Shown: positions 1 to 9,825 of the stretch, piece by piece
Position numbering within the stretch: position 1 is the first letter of the stretch
Layout: each line of letters begins with the position of its first letter
Assembly: GCF_000516985.1 (NCBI RefSeq)
Contig: NW_006917092.1
Coordinates: 2,310,619 to 2,374,618 of the forward strand
Direction: 5' to 3'
DNA: 64,000 nt
DNA from: Pestalotiopsis fici W106-1
Taxonomy: Eukaryota; Ascomycota; Sordariomycetes; Amphisphaeriales; Sporocadaceae
Notes under the pieces: model-generated
What the model was told of the DNA's origin: nothing
The model's database searches: none
What the model saw: only the letters and a program-made list of their open reading frames with translations
Position numbers and translations under genes: made by a program

Positions 1-667
1 GCGACCAGTGCTCCCAGTGCTCCGACCAGAGGTTGTAGGCGTTGGCGCCGGCGAGGATCAGGGCAGGGACGACGGCACTGTTTTGGTGGCAATGAACGCT
101 CTGGTTAGCCCATGTGCTTTTCTCTTGCGGTCTCTCTCTGTCTGTCTCTCTCCCCATGCTCGAGCGATTCCTTTATCATGATGACTGTCGTTTCCGAGCT
201 CGGGTCCACTCAATTGAACGTGTGCCAACCTCCGCATGATAAATTCGATTTAGATATAGAGTATTCAATTGATGAGTCGTCGGCAGATTTGTGGTGTAGA
301 TATGTCGTCGTGCATTTTCGCGGAATGTTGAAATCGCTCAAACAGGGATCCATCGGGTACAAAAGGAAACTCTAGAGACATATTTAGAAAGGCTTACTAG
401 ATGGAGATCTTGCGCCAGAGCTCTGCAAAAGATAAAAAAAGTTAGCAATTGACTTCACAAAAAAACGTGGCGGCCGGAAGCCAATCGAGTTGGGTCTTCG
501 GTGACTGGGAAACAGAGATTCTACGCACCAGTGGTGGCGGCAGCGTGCTCCTTGACGGCCTCGCGCTCCTTGATGAACTGGTTCTCGGTCGAGGCAAAGC
601 GGCGCTGGACGACGGGGCTGCGCATCAGCCGGGGGACGGCGCGGAAGATCTGGCGTTGAGGAAACAT
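1..667 (-). CDS. COX13: Cytochrome c oxidase subunit VIa (COX13), 3' end outside window
   Basis: Small inner-membrane subunit of mitochondrial complex IV. Three exons are visible on the minus strand: 529..667, 398..422 and 1..77, joined in frame by GT-AG introns. Exon 1 starts at ATG 667 and encodes a basic mitochondrial leader (MFPQRQIFRAVPRLMRSP) followed by the start of the mature protein. The 25-nt exon 2 encodes ELWRKISI plus two bases of Tyr, and exon 3 reads on through VVPALILAGANAYNLW to SEHWEHWS, the single transmembrane helix and conserved WEHW segment of the family. The C-terminal part lies beyond the left edge. The gene diverges from APN2 across about 0.7 kb. Family identity rests on the LWRKI and EHWEHW motifs. 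Confidence 0.9.
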
Positions 668-1393
668 TGTTGTTGATTGGTTTTGTCGTCAATTGACAAA
701 GATGGAGAGGAAGAGCGGAGGTTTGGTTTCTGACAAGCTTCGGGGTTGGAAAGTGGTGCGATCGGTCGAATCGGATGAGGTCAGTTTGAGAGCACCCAGC
801 AAAGCTCGGTTAGTGGCATGAAAGCTACTTTTTCTTGGGTGCCTGAGGCAAGCAGAAATGCACTTATGCTGTATTCTTTCTTTTGGGGAGCTTTAGTGGC
901 TTGGAGGGGGTTTCTCAGAACCGAGTCACCTGCTTTCGTGCTATTGCCGTGTTGAGAAAAGTGGGCCCAGTCGGTTACTCAGTTGACTTGAATGGCGTCA
1001 AGACAAGTGATGGTGAAGGAAGGTGCTTTTTGGACTTCAACACAAGCCTTGGGGTGTGCAGTTCATTTTTTGTCCTCAAGGAAGAGAGAGGATTGAACCC
1101 CCTAGTCAAAAGCAACCTTCACGGTCTCCATGTGTCGCTTTCGATTACCTTCAATTCAACATTAAACGCGTGGATATGAAGCAACCAAGGTTCATCTCAT
1201 GCCATATCAGCGTCAATCACAAGTAATTGGCAGTACTCTCACTTGACTGTGCGCTGCATGCGTCACAATTTTGACTCGACCGCTCATCTCTTCTCTTCAT
1301 TCTTTTGGTACAATCACTTCCCTTCCGTGGCAGTAAATGAGTATAAAGTCTAGCTCCTCATGATCAATTCCACAAGCTTGAGCGTTCGCCAAA
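668..1393. promoter_or_regulatory. Divergent COX13/APN2 intergenic region
   Basis: This 726-nt spacer lies between the start codons of COX13 (minus) and APN2 (plus) and must contain both promoters and both 5' leaders. An AT-rich TATAAAG stretch lies about 50 nt before the APN2 ATG. No gene is supported inside it; the short frames at 883-1226 show no family likeness. Confidence 0.5.
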
Positions 1394-3297
1394 ATGGTCG
1401 TCCGAATCACGTCATGGAATGTCAATGGCATCCGAAACCCGTTCAGTTATCAGCCATGGAGGGAGAGGCGCACATTTACCTCCATGTTCGACATCTTGGA
1501 GGCTGACATAGTGGTCATGCAAGAGACAAAGATTCAGCGCAAGGATCTTCAAGATGACATGGTGCTGGTTCCTGGCTGGGACGTCTATTTCAGCTTGCCC
1601 AAGCACAAGAAGGGTTATTCTGGCGTGGCCATATACACTCGCAATTCTGTGTGTGCACCGATACGCGCCGAGGAGGGTATCACTGGCATCCTCACAGGGC
1701 CAAACTCTACGACGAGCTTCCGGGATCTTCCCCAAGACCAGCAAATTGGTGGATATCCGAAACTAGGCCAGTTGTCAAGTGTTGTAGACGAAGTCACGCT
1801 CGACTCTGAAGGACGATGTGTGATCTTGGAGTTTCCTGCTTTTGTGCTCATTGGCACGTACAGCCCAGCTACTCGTGACGAAACCCGAGACGACTTCAAG
1901 CAATGTTATTTGGACGCTCTAGATGTGCGCATTCGCAATTTGGTCGCAATGGGGAAACGTGTGGTGCTGACTGGGGATCTGAATATTATCCGAGCCGGCA
2001 TAGACACGGCAAATATTGGAGAACGACTACGAAAAGAGTCCCTGACTATGCAGGACTTTTTCTCATCCCCCGGGCGCAGGCTCTTCAACCAGCTAGTCTA
2101 CGAGGGAGAAGTATATGGCGCCAGAGATGACGGCCGTGAAGAGCCAGTCCTGTGGGATCTGGGTCGCTTGTTCAACCCTTCGAGGGAAGGCATGTTCACC
2201 TGCTGGGAGACCAAGAAGAATGCTCGACCGGGAAACTTTGGCAGCCGTATTGACTATATTCTTTGCAGCGACAACATGAAAGATTGGTTCATTGATTCCA
2301 ACATACAGGAGGGTCTTCACGGCTCAGATCATTGCCCCGTTTTCGGGACGCTCAGCGATAAAGTTCAAGTGAGTGGAAAAGAAGTTCACTTGCGAGATAT
2401 AATCAACCCCGCGGGCATGTTCAAGAACGGAGAACGATCGAGGGAGTGGACCACAAAGGATCTACTTCCATTATCTGCAAAGCTGATCCCGGAATTCGAC
2501 CGGAGGAGAAATATCAAGGACATGTTTTTCAAGAAACCAAGTACCAATACTCCAAAGGCAGCTTCCCCCTTAGCGAGTGAGCCTGCGTCCAGCTCTCAGA
2601 CTCCACTACCAGAGGAGCAGGACCTGGCAACACTTTCACAATCACAGCCAAGGTCGGAATCAAGTGCCCCATCACCATCAAAGTCGGCACCGACGGGTCT
2701 AAAACGGACACCGTCCAAACCACTTTCAAACAGGCCACAAAAGAAGACAAAAAACACACTTGGAAAGGAACCATCGCTATCGAAAGGACAAAGTAGTCTC
2801 ATGGGATTTTTCAAACCAAAGTCTACTGGGAATCTGAGTAAAAGCCCTAACGAAGAGACTGGCCAGAAGTCCGACAGTCTAGATGGCGCCTGTGACTTCG
2901 AAAACGGAAATGCCCAAGTCAAGGAGGATATTAATGGCAAACAAAAACCGGCCCCTGCAGCTGCTGAACAATCTGAAAAGGTCTTTGATCCGATTGAGTC
3001 CAAGGAGTCGTGGTCCAAGATCCTTGGAAAACGAGTTGTACCAAAGTGTGAGCATGGGGAGGATTGCATCAGCCTGCTGACCAAGAAACCAGGCATCAAC
3101 TGTGGTAAGTGGCAAAACAAACCTTTCAGTTTGATAGCTCAGACGATCATTTACTCAAGCTTGACATAGGGCGGTCATTTTACATGTGTTCGCGGCCACT
3201 CGGTCCTTCTGGCGACAAGGAAAAGAACACACAGTGGCGATGTCGAACCTTTATATGGAGTAGTGACTGGAACCAGTCACAATCACAGGCAGGTTGA
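1394..3297 (+). CDS. APN2: AP endonuclease 2 (class II abasic-site endonuclease, Apn2)
   Basis: Nuclear base-excision-repair enzyme that cleaves the DNA backbone at abasic sites and trims 3' blocks. Exons 1394..3104 and 3170..3297 give 612 aa. The N-terminal 330 residues form an exonuclease III-type EEP fold: ITSWNVNGIR (Asn ligand), MQETKIQ (catalytic Glu), GDLNI, and a C-terminal GSDHCPV segment with the catalytic His. Residues about 390-520 are a Ser/Pro/Lys-rich linker that includes SLMGFFKP, a PIP-box-like motif expected to bind PCNA. The C-terminus, restored by splicing, carries a GRF zinc finger: CEHGEDC, then GRSFYMCSRP and WRCRTFIW. The start is the only ATG that keeps the conserved N-terminus. 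In Pezizomycotina this gene and COX13 usually flank the MAT locus. Confidence 0.95.
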
Positions 3298-3806
3298 GTA
3301 AATTGAAACTCGAAACCTTTGAGTGAAATATCTTCTACCATTCGAGTCCCGATGGATAGCTGAACAAAGCCATCTAAGGGGCCAATTGCACTGGACACGC
3401 AACAAACCACTGGACCTGTGCGAAGGTCATCAGTGGCCAGATGGTACTGTTGGTGCTCTCAATAGCCTCCAATGCCGAAAACCTCGTGTGCCATGCTTGG
3501 GATGCGTCCCTAGGGTAAAGAGATGATAGTTGCCGCTCTTGCAATGATAGCCAATGGCAACATCTATAGCTTGAATCCCGTTGCAGAATCAACGGCTCCT
3601 ATATTATAATGGAATATGCGCTCGTATCTTGAAAAAAGAAAGGACATGACAAAGCCAATACCACATTATTGCAACCCAGAATTCTAATGAAAATTGATGC
3701 ACCCTCCTCCACGATATTCGACTTCGATGGATACACCTCACACCACCTTTTTGTTTGCTGATGAATCCCACCAGGCGCTCTGTGCTCAACATGCCATAGA
3801 TCTTAC
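3298..3806. other. APN2/F-box 3' intergenic region
   Basis: This 509-nt spacer lies between the converging ends of APN2 and the F-box gene. I looked on both strands for an HMG-box or alpha-box remnant, because MAT genes often adjoin APN2, and saw none. Only short chance frames are present. Confidence 0.5.
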
Positions 3807-5039
3807 TTACAGATCATTATCAATATCAATCTCCTTCTCCCATTCCCAAAGAGTCTTGCCCTTTGGCAAGTCCTCCCAGCCTTTTGCCACGACCCCGAGG
3901 TTGCGCGCACCACATGCGAAGATGCGGCGAAACTCACGTATCTTATCATCAAAGTCTCTTCTACCTGCAAGGACCACAGGGCCACGAGTAGGGTCACAGC
4001 ACCACGCAGTCTCCGGTTCCAGGTTCCTGGCACGGTACATGCATAGGGCGAAAAGATTCTGCTGTACTAGTATCGTAACATCAGTATCCATTAGCAGCGT
4101 GTCGAGCTTGTCCTTCGCCTCTTCGTCATACGGCGCGCAGGCCGCGAAATCCAGGTGCGGCCAATTCGTGGATTTCCAGTACTCTTTAGGGCCCACATAC
4201 TCGCGCAGCACGTGTTGCAGGCCCTCGGCACCCCAGAGTAAACATCGTATTTCGTAACCAATGGTGGCTGCCGCCGCCTCGACAGACTCGTCGTACAGTT
4301 GGCCCATGTGCAGACCGGAAGGGTAGTGTTTTATCGACGCCTGTTGACCAGGCGCCATGTGATCCAACGTGGCCCAGTAGCCTAGGCGATAGGCCGGCGG
4401 CTGCTGGATGAGCATGCGCCGCCAGCTGGCCGAGGGGGAGTGCAGAAATTGTTCCGTGGCGGCGGCAAATGGCTGCGATGAGTAAGAGGTCCAGATTGGG
4501 AGACGAGATACTGAAGACAAGGTGGCCAACTCGTTCTCTCCATCCCCGGGCCGAGGGCGGCGACCATTACGACGATGAGGCGACGGTCCCTTGTATTGGT
4601 AGTCTTGAAACCAAGCCGGAAAGACGGAAGCTAGCAAGGGATTCTTGCGAACGCCTTGACACGCGACATTCCTGCTCTCCAACTTTCCAGTGTTGTCGGC
4701 CTGGTCCCTTCCATCTTGCCCGTCGAATCCTGCCGGTCCATCTTGGGGTTTAAAAAAGAGCGCCTCCTGGAGCGCCGGCGACGTGCTAATGAGCTCCCGC
4801 CAAGTCCGACATGTGCGCTGGGCCGAGACGAGGAGCGTCTGCATGTCCAGCTGCAGGAAAATACACTCGAGCAGCTCGGGCATATAGAGAACCTGGGATA
4901 CGCCCGGGTTCTGTGTTGCCGAGCATGCTGGTAGGATGCCCGACTCCTGCCCCTTAAAGCCCCGGGGCGGCTGCTCATGTAGACGTTGTCGTTTCTTGGG
5001 GCGAGGGATCTCCTCGACAGGTTTCCGCTTACAATGCAT
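3807..5039 (-). CDS. F-box domain protein
   Basis: Intronless 410-aa protein, probably a substrate adaptor of an SCF-type ubiquitin ligase. After a basic N-terminus (KRKPVEEIPRPKKRQR, a likely nuclear signal) comes an F-box at about residues 50-95: YMPELLECIFLQLDMQTLL, then SAQRTCRTWRELISTSPALQ, matching the LPxELLxxIFxxL...RVCxxW pattern. The rest is a conserved-looking alpha/beta domain of unknown substrate specificity with no LRR, WD40 or kelch repeats, ending in WEWEKEIDIDNDL. The start at 5039 is the first ATG; the frame is open for 26 more codons upstream but only from a TTG. It occupies the position next to the APN2 3' end where MAT genes are found in many relatives. The target is unknown. 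Confidence 0.85.
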   Translation of the reverse strand: MHCKRKPVEEIPRPKKRQRLHEQPPRGFKGQESGILPACSATQNPGVSQVLYMPELLECIFLQLDMQTLLVSAQRTCRTWRELISTSPALQEALFFKPQDGPAGFDGQDGRDQADNTGKLESRNVACQGVRKNPLLASVFPAWFQDYQYKGPSPHRRNGRRPRPGDGENELATLSSVSRLPIWTSYSSQPFAAATEQFLHSPSASWRRMLIQQPPAYRLGYWATLDHMAPGQQASIKHYPSGLHMGQLYDESVEAAAATIGYEIRCLLWGAEGLQHVLREYVGPKEYWKSTNWPHLDFAACAPYDEEAKDKLDTLLMDTDVTILVQQNLFALCMYRARNLEPETAWCCDPTRGPVVLAGRRDFDDKIREFRRIFACGARNLGVVAKGWEDLPKGKTLWEWEKEIDIDNDL

Positions 5040-5117
5040 CTTGTGTCGAGTGTCTCGGATGTATTTACGCCTGATCTGACTGAATAAAGTCTTATAGCGA
5101 GAGCCTAGTCGCTTCAA

Positions 5118-5483
5118 TTGCTGGCTGCCTGGAGGTTTAATTTCCCATACTATTCTTATTAACTAGTGGCTAATTACGTAACCTTGGATTTTGGACTGTC
5201 GACTTGTTCAAATATCAGATGTACCAGCATTTCGAGCGCAAATATATGGGTTGTGTTAACCTATATGAATGCTACCTGATGGGATTATACCCTATGCAAT
5301 ACCATCTCTCGGCACAGTTTCATGGGTACCTTACCAAATGAGGCCAATTGCTAGTACCTGATGTATAATACAGCCAACTAGGCGTGGTATCAATGTCCAA
5401 TGCCACCATTATCTCAGCCATGAGTCAGAATAGTCATCATCTCCATCATTGTTTGGTGCCTCGTTGGATGAACTATCGGATGC
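5118..5483. other. Intergenic region, F-box gene upstream / TRF-like gene downstream
   Basis: This AT-rich spacer of about 370 nt holds the promoter of the F-box gene (minus) and the 3' end of the telomere-factor-like gene (minus). No gene or RNA was recognised in it. Confidence 0.4.
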
Positions 5484-7918
5484 CTAATCCGCCATGTGAT
5501 CCGCCGTGGCCCGGTATCGGATGCGATGCTCCTCCAGATCCATCTCTGGATCCCAGATGGTGTTGATCGGCCTCGAGTAGTCGTCAAGGTCGCTCTCTAA
5601 TCGAAACGGGTTCTTGCCCAGAGCTTGCACGGCGTCAATCTCCTTCTTCCCCAGGACAACGCCGTCGAAGCCGCGGGGCAGTGGAGCATCTGCCTTTAAG
5701 AAGTCGACCTTGAGGTTGCGCGCCTTGTCACGGATTTGCTGCTGCGAACGAGGCACTGAGAAGAGATTCTGCTTCTCCATATCGCTCCAGCCACATGCAA
5801 ATTCGGGAATGGCGTTGATGAGCGCCGCCGAGTCCACGGCGTCCCACTTCTGGCGTCTCTGGGCCGGTCTGCGTTCGCGATGCATCCGGGTGGCTGCTCG
5901 AGCCTTCTGTGTCAAGATTGGTATATCCTCTGGACCAAATTCCATTTCTCCTTCATCGTTGGCAATGAATGACTGTGACATGGAAGGCTCTCTATATCTG
6001 ATGGACTGTGAGACAGAAGCCTCCCTATATCCACTGACGCTAGGGGCGTATTGAGAGTTCGAGAGGCGTGATCGTTTTGGAGGACTCTGTCCGTCTCGTC
6101 GCGAATGGTCAAAGAAAGGCTCGCCTTCATCTTCCTCTCCATAAATAGACACTTCCTCTCTTGGTCTTTTCTGCGAGCTGGTTTGTGAACCAGACATGCC
6201 CTGCGAAGCCAAAAAGGCTTGGAATTGATCAAGAATCGTGTCCGCATCTACATTTGCAAGCGGATTTTTGTGGCCCATCTGGTTCGAGGGGGGCGTGGCT
6301 CGATGTTGTCTGATAATCTCGCGAGCGCGCCTATTTAAATACGCGCTGCCGTCAAGATAACTGCCGCTGTTTGTTTGACATGTAAGTATTTTCTCGGGAC
6401 AAATGGCTGGACGCTTGATTGGACATGCTATGGTAACTAGGACTTACCTTGGTGCACCCGTTCTAACGATGGACTGATCGAGTTCATCACCCTCTGAATC
6501 GGACTCGTCTTCGGGAACGGATCGGCGGTTACCTTGACTGCCATTTGCTGCGCCGGATTGCGTCTGACTTGCCGGAGCCATGGTACGCGTCTCGTTCCTG
6601 GCCGATGCCCGGAATGGTATTTGAGAAGATGCAGCAGAGGCTGCTGCGGGTTTCGGCCGAGACCCCTGGGAGGCTTGTGCAATATATACAGGAGCTTTGC
6701 CTTTTTTCTTCTCTGGGCTTTCACGACTTCTCTGGTAAACCTCGCCGGCCCACTCAGAAAGGTCTTTCCAGAGATCCATCGGGGGATAAGCGTTCTCCAA
6801 GGCCCGCACATTTTCAGCGCGGCTCTTTTGCGACAGCTTGGTGCAGAGAAATGCCATATTCTCGGCGTGCTTCTGCTTCAGCTCGTGCATATTCGCTGGG
6901 GATGTACTGCCGATCTCCTGGTATGGACCATTCTGCAGTAGTTCTCTGGCTGTCTGGACATGTCGCTGAGCGTCCTTAATCTCATCGACTGCGTCTGGAT
7001 CGCAGAAAAGTTGTGCGGCAAGAAGAGTCGGACTCGTCTTGGTTTTGGTTGTGATGTCATGTGCCAGGACGAGGCATCTGATGCGAAATGCCTTGTCGTA
7101 GTCGGACAAGGAGTCATCCGCAGTTACCTGACGCCTAAAGATTCCCGGGAAAAAGTCATCCAGCTCTTCCAGCACTAGTTGGGGTTCTAGTTTGCCATTG
7201 ATGATTTCCAGTGAAAGTTTGCGCAGAAGGGCCGTGTTGGCCAAGGCCATGGCTACAGCTGACCGCTCAAAATGCTCGGTCCCTGCCAGCTTTTTGACAG
7301 AGTTGTGGACCTCATTTTGGCTGATGAAGTACTTTTCTGATGAAGTAATCTTCTGACGCTGCTCATCGAATGACTCCTGTATTTTTGCCAACCGGGCCCA
7401 CGATATCTCATTGGGCGAGACAGCTTCTACCTTTTGAAGGAACTGGTGGAGCGCATTTGATCGGGAAGCAAGATCGTGTATGGTGAAGTCGATGAGATCT
7501 TGAACCTGGTCTTCTTCACTTTCCTGGCTGGCTTCATTGGCAGCAGCAGCCGCGGCCGTAGCTGCGGCCGTAGCGGCCAGGCTTGAAGCAGCTAGATGGA
7601 GATGAGAAATTAGTCATGTTGAAATAAGATGGAAACTCTGAAGAGAGTCGAACCCTTTGCCTGTGACTGTGTGCCTCCTTCGACCTGAGAGCTCATGTCA
7701 GGCATCATGACGCTCTCAGGACTTCCTTCGCGGGCACGTGCAGGTGCATTCCGTCTGGGGAGCGTGGATGGCTGATAGTCGCCCTGGATCTTTTCCTTTC
7801 TTTGTGACGCGCTCGGGGCAGACTGCTGCGCGTCTGTCCGAGAGCGCGTCTGCCTCCTCGTCGTTGGTGGAGAAGATGGAGGCTCTTCGCTGGGCGCCGT
7901 GGTCTTCTTTCTCGGCAT
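5484..7918 (-). CDS. Telomere repeat-binding factor-like protein (TRFH-like plus C-terminal Myb), Taz1/TRF type
   Basis: Exons 7654..7918, 6448..7591 and 5484..6366 give 763 aa. The N-terminus is basic and Ser/Pro-rich (MPRKKTTAPSEEPPSSPP). A short poly-Ala stretch follows, then an all-helical domain of about 210 residues starting DLIDFTIHDLASRSNAL, consistent in length and position with a TRFH dimerisation domain. A disordered linker carries repeated YREASVSQS/YREPSMSQS motifs. The C-terminus (about residues 640-690) resembles a Myb/telobox helix set: RRQKWDAVDSAALINAI, then GWSD, then QQIRDKARNLK in the recognition-helix position, close to the telobox pattern V-D-L-K-D-K-x-R-N. Telomere binding is inferred from this architecture. 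Alternatives are a Tbf1-type or other Myb/SANT regulator. The promoter carries two tandem telomere repeats. The intron 1 donor (GTTCGA) is weak. Confidence 0.72.
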
Positions 7919-9825
7919 TTCGAGATGAGAAGGGAAAAAGAAGAAGAAGAAAACAAGGCTTGTGTCTGCGCAAGGGCTGATGCAGCGATCCGTGTCTCGG
8001 GTCACGCGGTACCAACAAATTGGTTGAATGCAAATTTTGGTGAAGAAGTCAATCCCCAGGGTTAGGGTTAGAATACAGCGAAGACCTCTTTGTTTACAAC
8101 GTTTCTTGCTGTACCTCACGCGCTGAGGCCACCCAACAGAGTTGGGGGCGGGGCACACAGACTTTTGGTGTAATTAACAGGCCAAGAAAAGGAAAGTTGG
8201 TTCCAACTCCTCGTGGTGGAGCTTCATGGCCGACTAGAGGGAAAGTAAAAAGTACGAACTACGTTGGACGTGGATTTGATGCGCCTTGATAGTCAAGTAT
8301 TGAGACAATAAGTTTTAAAATTATACGTATGCTAAGTGCGGTATTTGCAGTATCCCAGCCTTGGGTCGTTGCCATATGCAGATCCTCGGTGTCATAATGA
8401 TTTTGGATTCACGTCAAAAGGGAGATATATAATATGACCCAAGATAGGTTTCGATGAAAAAGACAACATCGCCCAAGAAATCAACAGTGAATTGACTTTG
8501 GTGAATTTACGAGGTTTCAACCAGACTCAAGCAGGAAACAAAAGCCCAAGCGGGTAACATAAGCAAAGTCCAATATAACAAGACCACTTCAACCTACAAC
8601 ACGAAGCATCTGATCATGATTGACTAGTCAGTCACATGCCAAGATATTAAATACACGTTTAATTTACAGAGGAAACTCGTATAGTGAGTGATTGACGAAT
8701 TGAACAACTTTGTCAGTGCATGCATGTCTTTCGACTTTGGGACGTGCTTTCATGAGGCCAGTACATACAAACACAGACCAACACTCACTGATTTGGAATG
8801 CCATCAGATTCTCATTGCTCACAGTTGTTCATATATTGGTAGGTGGATTATCTCCATTCAAGGTACAAAGAAAGATGTTCTAGAATGGCCAGATAGTACA
8901 TTTTAAGAAAAAATTGTTAACTCCTTTGGGGGACAAGAAAAAAAGGGTGTAGCTATTTGGGCGATCGCTGACGCGCCAAACCCACTTGGAACAGATGCGA
9001 CAGGGGCTGGAATAAATGAGTTTGCCGCGTCTTGACAGCCTCCATGTTCTCGTCCAGTGTCAAACTGCGACCTTTACATTCTAGAAACGGTCTAGTGTCG
9101 TCTGCTCTAGAGGGTGGCAGTCTCCTATATTGCGCATTCATTGATTCACATTTTCATGCATCCTTTGAAAGGCAACTTGTTGAGGGGGTGTTGTATTCCA
9201 ACCAGTAATCAAGGTACAAAAGTAAAAGATGGCACATATTGGAAAAGGAACGTCCAGTGGCGGCCACCTAGCCTTGGGTGGTGTAGGTAATGTACCTGCT
9301 TACCCATTTGGCTCTTTCAGCATTCATCCCACTTGAGTGTGCACCGACCCCCTATTGCCACTGCAGTACCTATGGTGTAGGAAAAAAGGTCAATTAGCGC
9401 TGGGCGGGACAGATGATAAAATGTATGTACACCTTAATACTGTACCTCGTACATACATACGTAAAGCTCCCCAAGGTTTTAGCTAGTGCACAGCGACAAC
9501 GACACGTCTGCATCCAACTTTTTCTCTTCCTTCAATCGTTATCATCAAGTCAATTCCCAAGACTCGGTGTTACCCCCTGAAGTGGGTGCTCACCATTCTG
9601 TACCATCTTTCTCTTCTTCCTTTCCTTCCTTTTCCTGTATTCAAAGTATTCTAGCGGGCAGCGATACGACACCGGCTTACTTTACACCACTTGCCAAACT
9701 CAATCCGCAGGTCACTTGGGCGACACAAGGCCACTTCTTTCACTTTGTACCGATTAATCGCTGGTCAGAGCCCTCTTACTACAGTATAGAGCCTCGAGCC
9801 TCTCTCGCTCGACCATCAATTCACA
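7919..9825. promoter_or_regulatory. Divergent intergenic region, TRF-like gene / GDT1-like gene
   Basis: This 1.9-kb spacer lies between two divergent start codons. Besides the telobox it contains a GAA-rich tract at about 7945 just upstream of the TRF-like ATG, AT-rich sequence at 8290-8480, and a pyrimidine-rich TTCCTTTCCTTCC leader close to the GDT1-like start at 9600-9630. The frames inside (for example 8688-8906) are short and unsupported. Confidence 0.45.
8059..8071 (+). promoter_or_regulatory. Tandem telomeric repeat (telobox), GGGTTAGGGTTAG
   Basis: Two directly repeated TTAGGG units, the fungal telomere sequence and the known target of TRF/Tbf1-type Myb domains. They lie about 140 nt upstream of the start codon of the Myb/TRF-like gene on the minus strand. 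Seen directly; an autoregulatory role is inference. Confidence 0.5.

Noticed and set aside
3694..4257. 187-codon open frame on the plus strand
   Set aside because: It is antisense to the F-box gene and its composition is not protein-like.
8059..8071. Possibility that the TTAGGG repeats mark a telomere or interstitial telomere fusion
   Set aside because: Only about two units in unique sequence between ordinary genes; far too short for a telomere remnant.
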